From the NCBI GenBank assembly GCA_963676165.1, contig OY781043.1:2356001-2420000 (forward strand): a stretch of DNA of 64,000 nt, in the 5' to 3' direction. A model generated the notes under the pieces. It was not told where the DNA came from, did no database searches, and saw only the letters and a program-made list of their open reading frames with translations. The stretch is from JAQIBY01 sp963676165. GTDB lineage: Bacteria > Bacteroidota > Bacteroidia > Bacteroidales > ML635J-15. Shown here one piece after another: positions 16,301 through 24,325 of this stretch (positions within the stretch are counted from its first letter, which is position 1; the number at the start of each line of letters is the position of its first letter). The translations under genes and the position numbers were made by a program.

Positions 16301-17333
16301 ATAGAAGAAGTCCATCTTCCTTCAGCAAGAAAAACTTATCATGCATCTCTCCCACCTTACCAACAAGCTTTCCTCCTAATAGCTTCTCAATCATACTTAG
16401 CAATTTGTTATGGCTTTTAAAAGCAGACAATTCCAATTGCTTTCCATGGTTAACAATCTTCGAATAATATATCACTGCATCATCTTGAAGTTGGTAAACA
16501 CAATTCACATATGCATTTAACAAGTCTTCTTCCGAATTACATGCACTCATCTGTGCAAAACTTTCATGGAGTAAAAGCGGCTCATTCAACTGGCGTGATG
16601 TGAGAGCTTTTGGATCACGTTTTAAAAACAACAAGGCATGATTAACTTCTTGAAAATCTAACACAACACCATCAACAAGACAATCAGTCACTTCACCAGA
16701 CTTATGCCTACATTTTGACTCAAAATGAATACTGCCCTCCTTAAACAAAGAATTCAACTTAACTTTTAAAGTACTGGCTTCTGACTCAACTTCCATCTCG
16801 GCTAAATTCATCCCAACTAACTCATTTTTTGAGTAGTCAAAATATATACTTGCATGATAATTCGCTGTGATGATATCTCCTTCTTGGTTGATCAACAAAA
16901 CTATACCAGGGTAATAATCCATGTTTTTCTTGAAAGATTCAACATCATATAAATCTGGAAGCTTCTGTGTCGGATTGTAAAAACCAGTTACCGTAATAAC
17001 AAAAACATCTTTGCGCACACAATGCACCGAAAAATTAATGAAAAAGCGGATAGGCTTTGAATTCCCTTCATGTTCAAGCATCTCTGAAATTTGTCCACTT
17101 GCCTCACCAACTTTTAAAGCCTCACACTGCTTAAAAACAATGTCAAACACCTTTTGCGGTAAATCATGTACTTTTCGAACTGAGGGAGTTGAAAAATAGT
17201 CTTTTGACATCTGTTGATATTTCGGATTTATATACAATACATCTAACTTCCGATTGACAATCAAATGTCCATGCTCTGCCCCTTTCAGAAAGAACCTTAA
17301 CTCATTGAATTGACTATTTTTCGGCTTGAGCAT
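13338..17333 (-). CDS. Soluble multi-PAS/GAF sensor histidine kinase
   Basis: 1331 residues and no membrane helix, so a cytosolic sensor. By eye the order is: PAS (about 10-130), PAS (140-240), a GAF-like region (250-420), four further PAS domains (about 430-545, 555-670, 680-800, 810-930), GAF (about 940-1095), HisKA (about 1100-1180) and HATPase (about 1215-1325). The phospho-acceptor is His1108 in SHEIRTPMNG. ATPase boxes are IVTNFMSNALKF (N), SDTGIGM (G1), FNRFYQ (F) and GAGLGLSI (G2). There is no receiver domain at the end, so the phosphoryl acceptor must be encoded elsewhere. Several Cys residues in the second GAF (ACLCQ, LCINNEC) could sense redox or metal, which is speculation. The gene is divergent from the duplicated receptor cassette. 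Confidence 0.95.
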   Translation of the reverse strand: MLKPKNSQFNELRFFLKGAEHGHLIVNRKLDVLYINPKYQQMSKDYFSTPSVRKVHDLPQKVFDIVFKQCEALKVGEASGQISEMLEHEGNSKPIRFFINFSVHCVRKDVFVITVTGFYNPTQKLPDLYDVESFKKNMDYYPGIVLLINQEGDIITANYHASIYFDYSKNELVGMNLAEMEVESEASTLKVKLNSLFKEGSIHFESKCRHKSGEVTDCLVDGVVLDFQEVNHALLFLKRDPKALTSRQLNEPLLLHESFAQMSACNSEEDLLNAYVNCVYQLQDDAVIYYSKIVNHGKQLELSAFKSHNKLLSMIEKLLGGKLVGKVGEMHDKFFLLKEDGLLLFEHGGLESVASNMISRKLISVFSETTGLKIVYGIGTSINNRLQGALGILIPENSFIRNPKTIEALEKQYRFCLERLIVRDEIKKSENDFRAFLSGLPEFVFEIGLNGDFVYVNDEAKKRYPLLDNPPKPINIYDFIGKENRKDLQNNLVLLAKGESLKGNEYTIQYEGDSRIIKLFSNPIVVNDSVVGVRGVAFEITEENKLKQELRKSYDNYAEIFDGVSDGLLQVDHVGKILNINRALCEILSIDKQNMIGENAIQLAPNILDRKSLPAVLKGMKDSLKGNPVKNMKVLIKGRWLDVSAVQNPENQHVITLVRDFTDIHKAQTEIKLNEEKYKALYREAPIPYQSLSPKGEVLDVNPMWLRMLGYDRDDVIGKHFTDFLHPDSRNDFKNHFGLLKVEGYQRDIYYRLLGKDAKVIDVLLDGSILNGSDGKMLQSFCVFRDITEQKQLEERARKSEELVRTIYDNLPVGTLILNKSFEIEFVNDYFIKLIGYSLEELQGNDCSMICSLFDNCPLRAEFVNSENYIESIIYHKTNSPIQVIKSYRKIQLEGEEKYLVNFNDITELELIKKRNKEYEEHLNSLYRLINKSGTKRDLWNNIVIDSMQYTNSELACLCQIDEAKGEARLKVLCINNECRDLNDTCEALDYSTDSLISQCVNSEKPICIDHFQAQNDDENTVLSAWFKNLKQLVLVPVVEDGYVQAILMLGNKQTSYTEHDVHQLQLQLEIVWTILKEQQQHKELEIAKVKAEESDQLKSAFLANMSHEIRTPMNGIIGFSELLLSDEDPSEDERIEYLKMIQSNGKQLLSLINDIIDLSKIEANQISLNLLNFSLLETLNIIHKNSSNRNDKEDLNVIFNGCENGLDVIYSDEVRMKQIVTNFMSNALKFTSRGEICIGAKYLPQDKFAIYVSDTGIGMDQEQQNKIFNRFYQVEDPYTKQYSGAGLGLSISKNLAEALGGKIDLESKPNEGSTFSLVLPNSIIVKKHKI

Positions 17334-17532
17334 ACATCAATTTTTACTTGATAAATATAAGAAAGAAATTACACAAAGAAACCTTGTCACCCTATAAGAA
17401 TTGATGGCAATACAAGTGAACCGCGCATATATTTATAGATTCTACATTTAAGAATTTTACCCATAACCAATCACATGTTCTAAAACATAGAACAATCTTA
17501 ATTAGAAAGGTTTCAAATAAGCACCATTTGCT

Positions 17533-17540
17533 TACTTTTG
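17533..17540 (+). promoter_or_regulatory. Possible -7 element upstream of the first His-rich protein
   Basis: TACTTTTG matches TAnnTTTG 21 bases before the GTG start at 17562. The -33 side is weak (TTTC at 17511-17514, spacer 18). Confidence 0.45.
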
Positions 17541-17561
17541 CATTGAATTTTATGTTGAATT

Positions 17562-17906
17562 GTGCTTAAAAAAATATTGACATACCTTAACTTGCTCATT
17601 ATGAGCGTCATGATAGCTAACAACGTTGCCTATCTGCACACACACATTTTAAGCGATGGACAAACAATTCAACATGCCCACCCATTCTCAAAATCAGAAA
17701 ACAGCAATTCCGGAACTCAACATCAACATTCGAAACTCGAAGTTTTTATGTTGAATCATTTGCTGCTATTAGCACTCATGCTACCAGTAATTTTGAGATT
17801 AATTCAATTAAAATACACACCTCTTCAAATTCATTTTTCGACAGGGAAAATTTATACCAATTCATTTTCTGAAATTCTACTCAGAGGACCTCCTCAATGT
17901 GCATAA
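17562..17906 (+). CDS. His-rich small membrane protein (cassette copy 1)
   Basis: 114 residues starting at GTG 17562. The start is supported because the paralogue at 20591 begins with ATG at the same place (MLKKILTYL versus MLKRILTYL). There is an N-terminal helix (about 5-24), then H26-x-H28 (HTHIL), DGQTIQ, H38-x-H40 in HAHPF, a short linker with QHQH (54-56), a second helix (about 62-84) and the tail LRGPPQC. The spaced His pairs suggest metal binding on one side of the inner membrane, which is inference. I recall similar proteins beside TonB receptors in Bacteroidota but know no function. The receptor gene begins 57 bases downstream. Confidence 0.8.
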   Translation: MLKKILTYLNLLIMSVMIANNVAYLHTHILSDGQTIQHAHPFSKSENSNSGTQHQHSKLEVFMLNHLLLLALMLPVILRLIQLKYTPLQIHFSTGKIYTNSFSEILLRGPPQCA

Positions 17907-17963
17907 TGGCACAAAATCAGGAAACTAACACAAATTATTGGTAATAAATTAAATCAGGAATCA

Positions 17964-20303
17964 ATGTATAATAAGATTGTAGGAGTTGTAATTCTATTAT
18001 TTGGATTAACAACAAGTTTTGCACAAACAGGTGCAATTAGCGGGCATGTTTCATATAATGGAGAACAAATACCATTTGTCAGTGTCATGCTAGAAGGAAC
18101 AACATTGGGAGTAAGCACAGACTCAGAAGGGAAATTCATCTTAAAAGACATCCCTTTCGGAGATTATAAAGTTAAAACGCAAGCAATTGGATATCGATCA
18201 TCCGTACAGGAAATCACAATTCAATCGGAGAAACCTCAACATATTGACTTAGAACTGGAACCAGATGTTTTAAAACTCGATCAAGTTGTTGTAACGGCAA
18301 ACCGTAATGAAATTAATCGACGGGAAGCACCTGTCATTGTCAACACAATTACCACGCAACAATTAAGTGCAGTACAAGCAGGAACCATGAGTGAAGGATT
18401 AAACTTCATGCCAGGATTACGCACTGAGAACAATTGTCAAAACTGTGGTTTCACTCAATTAAGAATGAATGGTATGGAAGGTGCATATTCTCAAGTACTC
18501 ATTAACGGTCGTCCGATTTTCAGTGGATTGGCTGGTGTTTATGGGCTTGAGATTCTTCCTAGCGGCATGATTGATCGTATTGAAGTTATCCGTGGAGGCG
18601 GATCTGCACTTTATGGATCAAATGCAATTGCAGGAACCGTGAATGTCATCACGAAAGACCCTGTCAACAATTCATATGCATTAAAAATGACACAACAAGT
18701 TGTGGGTGTAGGAATTAATGGGTCAAAACCAGCCAATGATTTTCTGATTAACTTCAATAACTCGATGGTTGGAAACAATGCAAGAAATGGTTTTGCACTT
18801 TACGGATTCATTAGAAACAGGCAACATTTTGATGCAAACAAAGATTCATATAGCGAACTCCCTGAACTTAAAAACTTTACAATTGGTGGTAGATTTTATC
18901 AGCGGTTAGGAGTTAAAGGGAAATTAACTGCCGATTTATATGCCATTAACGCTTCTAACAGAGGAGGAAATGGTTTTGAGCTTCCATTCCATGAGGCTGA
19001 TATCACTGAAGCTGTCAACCATGAAATATATTCTGGGTCCTTAACCTTCGAACGTTTTTTCAGAGAAAAAGACATGTTTAGTGCTTACTTTTCAACCCAG
19101 TATATAGATAGAGACGCCTATTACGGAGCAGAAAAAGCACTGGATGCCTATGGTAACACGAAAGATCTCACTTGGGTAGGTGGCGTTCAATATAACGCTT
19201 ACATTGGTAAACTCAATCTGGTAAGTGGATTAGAAAATACAAACGGAAGTCTAAGAGATCAGAAATTATCATACAGAGAATGGGATAGTGAAAGTGAATC
19301 ATACATGCACTATCCCAATGCGGTTGTTGCAGATCAATTGACAAACACTAGCGGATTATTTGTACAAGGAGATTACCGTTTTGGCAAACTCAAAGCATCT
19401 GCAGGTGCACGTTTTGATCATTATCTGATTCGTGATCTGGAGCATAATGAAACTGATGATATTTCCGGAGACGTTATCAGCCCGAGAGTTAACCTACTTT
19501 ACACAATACACGAACATGCACAAGCAAGATTAAGTTATTCTCAAGGGTATAGAGCACCTCAGATTTTTGATGAAGATTTGCATATTGAAACATCAGGAGC
19601 AAGACAAATTGTCCATGAAAATGCTACAGATTTATCACAGGAAACCAGTCATTCTGGTATTGCGAGCATTGATTTTCATCCTCACTTTGGGAAAAACACC
19701 TTACAATTTACATTAGAAGGATTCTACACTCGACTTATTGATCCTTTTGCCAATGAATTTGGAACTCCAGACGAAAATGGTAAAGTTATTTACACACGTG
19801 TAAATGCAGAAGGATATGCTGAGGTTTATGGTTTGAACCTTGAAATGAACTGGTTCTATAGTGACATTATGAATATTACCAGTGGGTTTACAATTCAACG
19901 TAGTAAGTTTAGCGAAGTGCAAGAATTTGATTCTAAAAAATTCTTCCGAACTCCCGACAACTATGGGTTCCTTACGGCACAACTTATTCCGGCAGACCGT
20001 TGGAGAATTACAATTTCTGAAAATTATACAGGGAAAATGCTTGTCCCGTATTTTGGAAACACAATTGCAAATCCTGACGAAGGAGAGTTAAGACAAACAG
20101 ACATTTTCTTTGACACAGGGTTAAAAGTGTGCTATGAATTATCACGTGAAAAACTCAACCTTAATTTCTTCGCTGGTGTCAAAAATATTTTCAATGCGTA
20201 TCAAAACGACTTTGATATGGGAATCACAAGAGACCCAGCATATATTTATGGTCCATTATCACCAAGAACATTATATTTTGGAGTGAAACTTGGACAATTC
20301 TAA
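17964..20303 (+). CDS. TonB-dependent receptor with Cys-x-x-Cys plug motif (copy 1)
   Basis: 779 residues. Signal peptide (about 1-21, TTSFAQ), carboxypeptidase-D-like domain (about 22-100), plug (about 115-235) and a 22-strand-type barrel ending in GVKLGQF. The plug contains NNCQNCGFTQLRMNG with Cys158 and Cys161, and IRGGGSALYGSNAIAGTVN. The Cys pair is in the loop facing the ligand in this receptor family and may bind a soft metal ion. The His-rich protein encoded just upstream points the same way. Copper, zinc or a chelate are all possible and none is proven. A barrel segment SYSQGYRAPQIFDEDLHIE (about 523-541) is conserved in both copies. Confidence 0.9.
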   Translation: MYNKIVGVVILLFGLTTSFAQTGAISGHVSYNGEQIPFVSVMLEGTTLGVSTDSEGKFILKDIPFGDYKVKTQAIGYRSSVQEITIQSEKPQHIDLELEPDVLKLDQVVVTANRNEINRREAPVIVNTITTQQLSAVQAGTMSEGLNFMPGLRTENNCQNCGFTQLRMNGMEGAYSQVLINGRPIFSGLAGVYGLEILPSGMIDRIEVIRGGGSALYGSNAIAGTVNVITKDPVNNSYALKMTQQVVGVGINGSKPANDFLINFNNSMVGNNARNGFALYGFIRNRQHFDANKDSYSELPELKNFTIGGRFYQRLGVKGKLTADLYAINASNRGGNGFELPFHEADITEAVNHEIYSGSLTFERFFREKDMFSAYFSTQYIDRDAYYGAEKALDAYGNTKDLTWVGGVQYNAYIGKLNLVSGLENTNGSLRDQKLSYREWDSESESYMHYPNAVVADQLTNTSGLFVQGDYRFGKLKASAGARFDHYLIRDLEHNETDDISGDVISPRVNLLYTIHEHAQARLSYSQGYRAPQIFDEDLHIETSGARQIVHENATDLSQETSHSGIASIDFHPHFGKNTLQFTLEGFYTRLIDPFANEFGTPDENGKVIYTRVNAEGYAEVYGLNLEMNWFYSDIMNITSGFTIQRSKFSEVQEFDSKKFFRTPDNYGFLTAQLIPADRWRITISENYTGKMLVPYFGNTIANPDEGELRQTDIFFDTGLKVCYELSREKLNLNFFAGVKNIFNAYQNDFDMGITRDPAYIYGPLSPRTLYFGVKLGQF

Positions 20304-20340
20304 GATTGTAATCCAGTAATATTCTTTATCGTAAACCGAA

Positions 20341-20370
20341 AAACAGGTTGCATATGCAGCCTGTTTTTTT
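20341..20370 (+). terminator. Terminator after cassette copy 1
   Basis: AAACAGGTTGCA and TGCAGCCTGTTT form a 12-base-pair stem (one G-T pair) followed by a run of T, 37 bases past the receptor stop codon. It separates the two cassette copies. Confidence 0.85.
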
Positions 20371-20590
20371 ACAGTTAACAGTAAATCATTGTTTTACTAT
20401 TATCTAATGCAACAAATTCAAAAAAACGATTGCGTGATTACAACTCAATTCTCTTTCCACCCCTGTTCTCCAATAATAGAATTAACTTTAAAATTTTGAT
20501 ATTCCGTTAACAATTCTCTAAGAAACACAAAACCTGCACAATAGGTCATATTTAAGATTCTTGCTATTTTTACATATTGATTAATTTTCA

Positions 20591-20947
20591 ATGTTAAAAC
20601 GAATTCTTACATATCTGAGCATCGTACTCATTGGGCTAATGATAGTCAACAAAGCTGTCTATTTCCATTCTCATATATTGGAAGATGGTCAGATAATAGA
20701 ACATGCTCACCCATTTAACAAATCGACTGACAACTCAGACAAACCTGTCAACCATAGTCATACGAATTTTGAATTATTAATCCTTTCACAACTTACTGTT
20801 TTATTTGCATTTGGGATTGCCTTAATTCTGTTTTTCTGCAGATCATTAAAGATAAATAGACAAATGCAAAAAATAGAAGTTTACACACCTATGTGTGTAA
20901 GCTTTTATTCTCTTCGTGGTCCCCCCTGTTGCTTAGCTTCACAGTAA
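20591..20947 (+). CDS. His-rich small membrane protein (cassette copy 2)
   Basis: 118 residues, a clear paralogue of the 17562 protein. It shares the N-terminal helix, H26-x-H28 (HSHIL), EDGQIIE, H38-x-H40 in HAHPFNKS, a linker NHSH (55-57), a second helix (about 61-84) and the tail LRGPPCC. The invariant parts (both His pairs, DGQ, HAHPF-x-KS and LRGPP-x/C-C) mark the functional residues. The receptor gene starts 41 bases later. Function is unknown; metal delivery or sensing for the receptor is inferred. Confidence 0.8.
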   Translation: MLKRILTYLSIVLIGLMIVNKAVYFHSHILEDGQIIEHAHPFNKSTDNSDKPVNHSHTNFELLILSQLTVLFAFGIALILFFCRSLKINRQMQKIEVYTPMCVSFYSLRGPPCCLASQ

Positions 20948-20988
20948 AAGCAAGTCAAAATTTGTAAACGAAAATAAAACACTAAGCA

Positions 20989-23331
20989 ATGAAAATCAAA
21001 CTTTTAAGCTTGATTGCCATCGTTATGGCAACTATTGGGCTAAATGCTCAGCAATCTGTTATTTCGGGGAAAGTACTAAGTAATGGAGAAGGTGTACCTT
21101 TTGCAAACATCATGATAGAAGGTACAAACATAGGAGTATCAACCGATGCAAATGGAAATTATCAATTGAATGATCTTCCGGTTGGACATTATACTATTCA
21201 TGCTCATGCTTTGGGTTATCAACATGTCTCAAATGATATAGATGTTCAAGGTGGATCTAATACTAACATTAACTTCGAACTAAATAAAGACGTTCTTCAA
21301 TTATCTCAAGTTGTGGTTTCTGCCAGCAGAAATGAAACAAACCGCAGAGAAGCTCCAGTGATCGTGAATACAATGTCTGCACAACAACTAAGTACAGTAC
21401 AGGCAAGCACCATGAGTGAGGGATTAAATTTCGTCCCAGGATTAAGAACTGAAAACAACTGCCAAAACTGTGGTTTCACTCAATTAAGAATGAATGGTAT
21501 GGAAGGAGCTTATTCCCAGATTCTTATTAATGGACGTCCTATCTTCAGTGGTCTTGCAGGTGTTTATGGTCTGGAAATTCTTCCTTCAGGGATGATTGAA
21601 AGACTTGAAGTCATCAAAGGTGGAGGTTCTGCACTTTATGGCTCAAATGCAATTGCTGGCACAGTTAACGTTATCACCAAAGAGCCTTTGACTAACTCAT
21701 ACGAAATCAAACTAACAGATCAGATTGTTGGTGTTGGTTTTAAAGGACTCACTCCCACCAATGACAAAACCCTCAACTTCAATGCAACTCTCGTAGGTAA
21801 TAATGCAAGAAACGGAATAGCCTTGTATGGTTTCATCAGAGACAGAGGCGGATTCGATGCCAATGGAGACAGTTTCACAGAGCTTCCTCAAATGAATAAC
21901 CTCACGATAGGAGGTTCTTTCTACCAAAGACTTGGACTGAAAGGCAAATTATCATTTGACGTGTATGCCATCAATTCAAGCAGACGAGGTGGCAACAAAT
22001 TTCATGTTCCGGTGCATGAGGCTGACATTGCGGAAGCTCTAAATCATGAGATTTATTCAGGAGCAATTACTTTTGAACGTTTCATGAGAGAAACTGACAA
22101 ATTCAGTACGTATTTCTCAGGACAATACGTTAATCGTGATGCATATTATGGTGCAGAACAAGCATTGGATGCCTATGGAAACTCCGTGGATATGACCTGG
22201 GTTGGTGGTGTTCAATATGATGCACACATCGAAAAGCTCAATTTAACTATTGGAGCTGAAAATGTCAACGGAAACCTGAATGATAAAAAGCTATCTTATC
22301 GTGAATGGGATGAAGCAACAGGACAAGTTGTAACGTATCCAAACTCCGTGGTAGCCAATCAAATGACAAATACCAGTGGTGCATATGCTCAGGCAGCCTA
22401 CAAATTTGGAGCCATCAAAGCTTCTGCTGGTGCAAGATTCGATCATTACATCATCAATGACCTGCATGATTCAGAAACTGGAGCAGCAAGTGGAGATGTA
22501 TTCAGTCCTCGTCTCAATCTTCTGTATAATTTACATGAGCACACACAAATCAGAGCAAGTTATTCTCAGGGATACAGAGCTCCACAAGTATTTGATGAAG
22601 ATCTGCACATTGAAGCATCCGGTTCCAGAAGAATTATTCATCAAAACTCAGCTGATTTAAAACAAGAAACCAGTCAGTCTACTACCCTAAGTGTTGATGT
22701 ACATCCTCATTTTGGAAAAAACACCATACAACTAACAGCTGCCGGATTCTACACCAAGCTTAAAGATCCTTTCGTAAATGAGTTCGGAACTCCGGATACA
22801 GAAGGACAGGTAATTTATACCAGAGTAAATGCAGAAGGTTTTGCAGAAGTGTATGGTATAAACCTTGAGCTGAACTGGTTCTACTCGGATGTATTGAATG
22901 TTTCCAGCGGTTTCACTATTCAACGCAGTGAATACAGCGAAGCTCAGGAATTTGATAAAAAACGTTTTTTCCGCACTCCTGACAATTACGGATACCTAAC
23001 TGCTCAGATTATCCCTGCAGACCGTTGGAGAATCACTTTAACTGAAAACTACACTGGTTCAATGCTGATTCCTTACTTTGGTTCAGACCTCACAAATCCT
23101 GATGAAGGAGAACTCAGAACTTCTGAACAGTTCTTCGACACAGGCTTAAAAGTCAATTATGAAATCTCCAGAAAAAATTTAAATATTGATTTCTTCACCG
23201 GAGTTAAAAATATCTTCAACTCATACCAGAGTCAATTTGACACAGGTATTGACAGAGATCCAGCATATGTGTATGGTCCGTTATTACCAAGAACCGTCTA
23301 TTTTGGTGTTAAACTTGGACAATTTAAATAA
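20989..23331 (+). CDS. TonB-dependent receptor with Cys-x-x-Cys plug motif (copy 2)
   Basis: 780 residues, collinear with the 17964 receptor from signal peptide (ending GLNAQ) to the C-terminal GVKLGQFK. NNCQNCGFTQ with Cys158/Cys161 and the plug loops INGRPIFSGLAGVYGLE are identical to copy 1. Differences are spread over the barrel strands and extracellular loops. Two tandem receptors of one type may differ in ligand affinity or in the conditions of expression. The ligand is unknown. Confidence 0.9.
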   Translation: MKIKLLSLIAIVMATIGLNAQQSVISGKVLSNGEGVPFANIMIEGTNIGVSTDANGNYQLNDLPVGHYTIHAHALGYQHVSNDIDVQGGSNTNINFELNKDVLQLSQVVVSASRNETNRREAPVIVNTMSAQQLSTVQASTMSEGLNFVPGLRTENNCQNCGFTQLRMNGMEGAYSQILINGRPIFSGLAGVYGLEILPSGMIERLEVIKGGGSALYGSNAIAGTVNVITKEPLTNSYEIKLTDQIVGVGFKGLTPTNDKTLNFNATLVGNNARNGIALYGFIRDRGGFDANGDSFTELPQMNNLTIGGSFYQRLGLKGKLSFDVYAINSSRRGGNKFHVPVHEADIAEALNHEIYSGAITFERFMRETDKFSTYFSGQYVNRDAYYGAEQALDAYGNSVDMTWVGGVQYDAHIEKLNLTIGAENVNGNLNDKKLSYREWDEATGQVVTYPNSVVANQMTNTSGAYAQAAYKFGAIKASAGARFDHYIINDLHDSETGAASGDVFSPRLNLLYNLHEHTQIRASYSQGYRAPQVFDEDLHIEASGSRRIIHQNSADLKQETSQSTTLSVDVHPHFGKNTIQLTAAGFYTKLKDPFVNEFGTPDTEGQVIYTRVNAEGFAEVYGINLELNWFYSDVLNVSSGFTIQRSEYSEAQEFDKKRFFRTPDNYGYLTAQIIPADRWRITLTENYTGSMLIPYFGSDLTNPDEGELRTSEQFFDTGLKVNYEISRKNLNIDFFTGVKNIFNSYQSQFDTGIDRDPAYVYGPLLPRTVYFGVKLGQFK

Positions 23332-23361
23332 ACAGCAATTTACACTCAATTCATATCAAAT

Positions 23362-23396
23362 AAAAAAACGTCAGAGCTATTGCTTTGACGTTTTTT
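23362..23396. terminator. Bidirectional terminator between convergent genes
   Basis: AAAAAACGTCA-GAGC-TATT-GCTT-TGACGTTTTTT forms a stem with A-run before and T-run after, lying between the rightward receptor (ends 23331) and the leftward PorP/SprF gene (ends 23411). It can serve both strands. Confidence 0.85.
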
Positions 23397-23410
23397 AATT
23401 ATCTACAATT

Positions 23411-24313
23411 TTAAAACTTTGGTAAAGATTCGGAAAACGATCCGAAACAATAGTTTAATACAATTTCATGAGTCCCTGACGAATAACCTGAAACAAATTG
23501 CAAATTATAGTCGTAAGCATACCCAAACTGTATCATCTTATAGTCAACGCCAAACATTACACTTAGTGCCGGATATGATTTATAGGTCGCACCAATCCAA
23601 ACTAAATCTTTCAATTGAAACCGAGATCCAATTTCATAAAATAAGTCCGCCTCAGAATAAGCAAATCGCGCAAATGGCTGAATCATAAAATCTTCACTAA
23701 GTTCAAACTGATAATCAGCATGCAGAAAAATCTCACGATACAATTTGTTCTCTTTAGAAGTATTTCCACCAAGACTTAAATTCGGTTGAAAAAGTTGTTT
23801 TACACCCAGACCAGCAATCAATTGATCAGAATACAATGCAACTCCAAAATCTGCATCAAAATACAATTTGCTTTCACTTATTCCTGAAATCGCATCATCA
23901 GACATATCAAAATACACATACTCTGATTGGTTCATTGAGAATTGTGCAATTTTAGGAGCTAATGCCATAGAGAGACTATAATCATCATTCAATTTCAAAT
24001 GATAAGCGTATGCAAATCGAAATGAAGTGTTTCTCATGCTTCCAAAATAGTCATTCATTAAGGCAAGACCTATCCCATAATCACTCACTTTTGATGTATA
24101 ACTCATAAATTGAGTCCCTGGATTTTTTTCAGCAAAACCTATAAAATAACTTTTCACAAAAAGACTTGCACATGCATTATCTGAGACTCCAGCATATGCC
24201 GGATTATCAACAAAACGATTTGAGAGATAATTACTCATATATGGAGTTTGTTGAGCCAAACCCACACGAAACATTAGTACTAAAAAGACTAATACATAAA
24301 GCTTTTTCATCAT
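23411..24313 (-). CDS. PorP/SprF-family outer-membrane protein (type IX secretion partner)
   Basis: 300 residues with a signal peptide (about 1-20, RVGLAQQ) and the family start TPYMSNYLSNRFVDNPAYAG, followed by a predicted beta-barrel in paired strands. PorP/SprF proteins attach type IX secretion cargo to the cell surface and are usually encoded directly after a large protein with a type B (gliding-associated) C-terminal domain. That is exactly the arrangement here: the gene follows such a protein with a gap of 12 bases on the same strand. It is probably the dedicated anchor for the 24326 product rather than the core T9SS PorP. Confidence 0.9.
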   Translation of the reverse strand: MMKKLYVLVFLVLMFRVGLAQQTPYMSNYLSNRFVDNPAYAGVSDNACASLFVKSYFIGFAEKNPGTQFMSYTSKVSDYGIGLALMNDYFGSMRNTSFRFAYAYHLKLNDDYSLSMALAPKIAQFSMNQSEYVYFDMSDDAISGISESKLYFDADFGVALYSDQLIAGLGVKQLFQPNLSLGGNTSKENKLYREIFLHADYQFELSEDFMIQPFARFAYSEADLFYEIGSRFQLKDLVWIGATYKSYPALSVMFGVDYKMIQFGYAYDYNLQFVSGYSSGTHEIVLNYCFGSFSESLPKF

Positions 24314-24325
24314 TATAATAATTTA

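Larger units (their letters stand above)
17562..23331 (+). repeat. Tandem duplication of a two-gene cassette (His-rich protein plus TonB receptor)
   Basis: Unit 1 spans 17562-20303 (2742 bp) and unit 2 spans 20591-23331 (2741 bp). Gene order, protein lengths (114/779 and 118/780 residues) and motifs match throughout, and DNA is identical over long runs, for example near 18450-18485 and 21472-21507. Elsewhere the copies differ, so the duplication is not recent or selection has driven the copies apart. A terminator (20341-20370) lies between them, so each unit is its own transcript. Confidence 0.85.

Noticed and set aside
17562..23331. Assembly artefact as cause of the duplicated cassette
   Set aside because: The copies differ at many positions over their whole length and have different intergenic sequences, so they are true paralogues.
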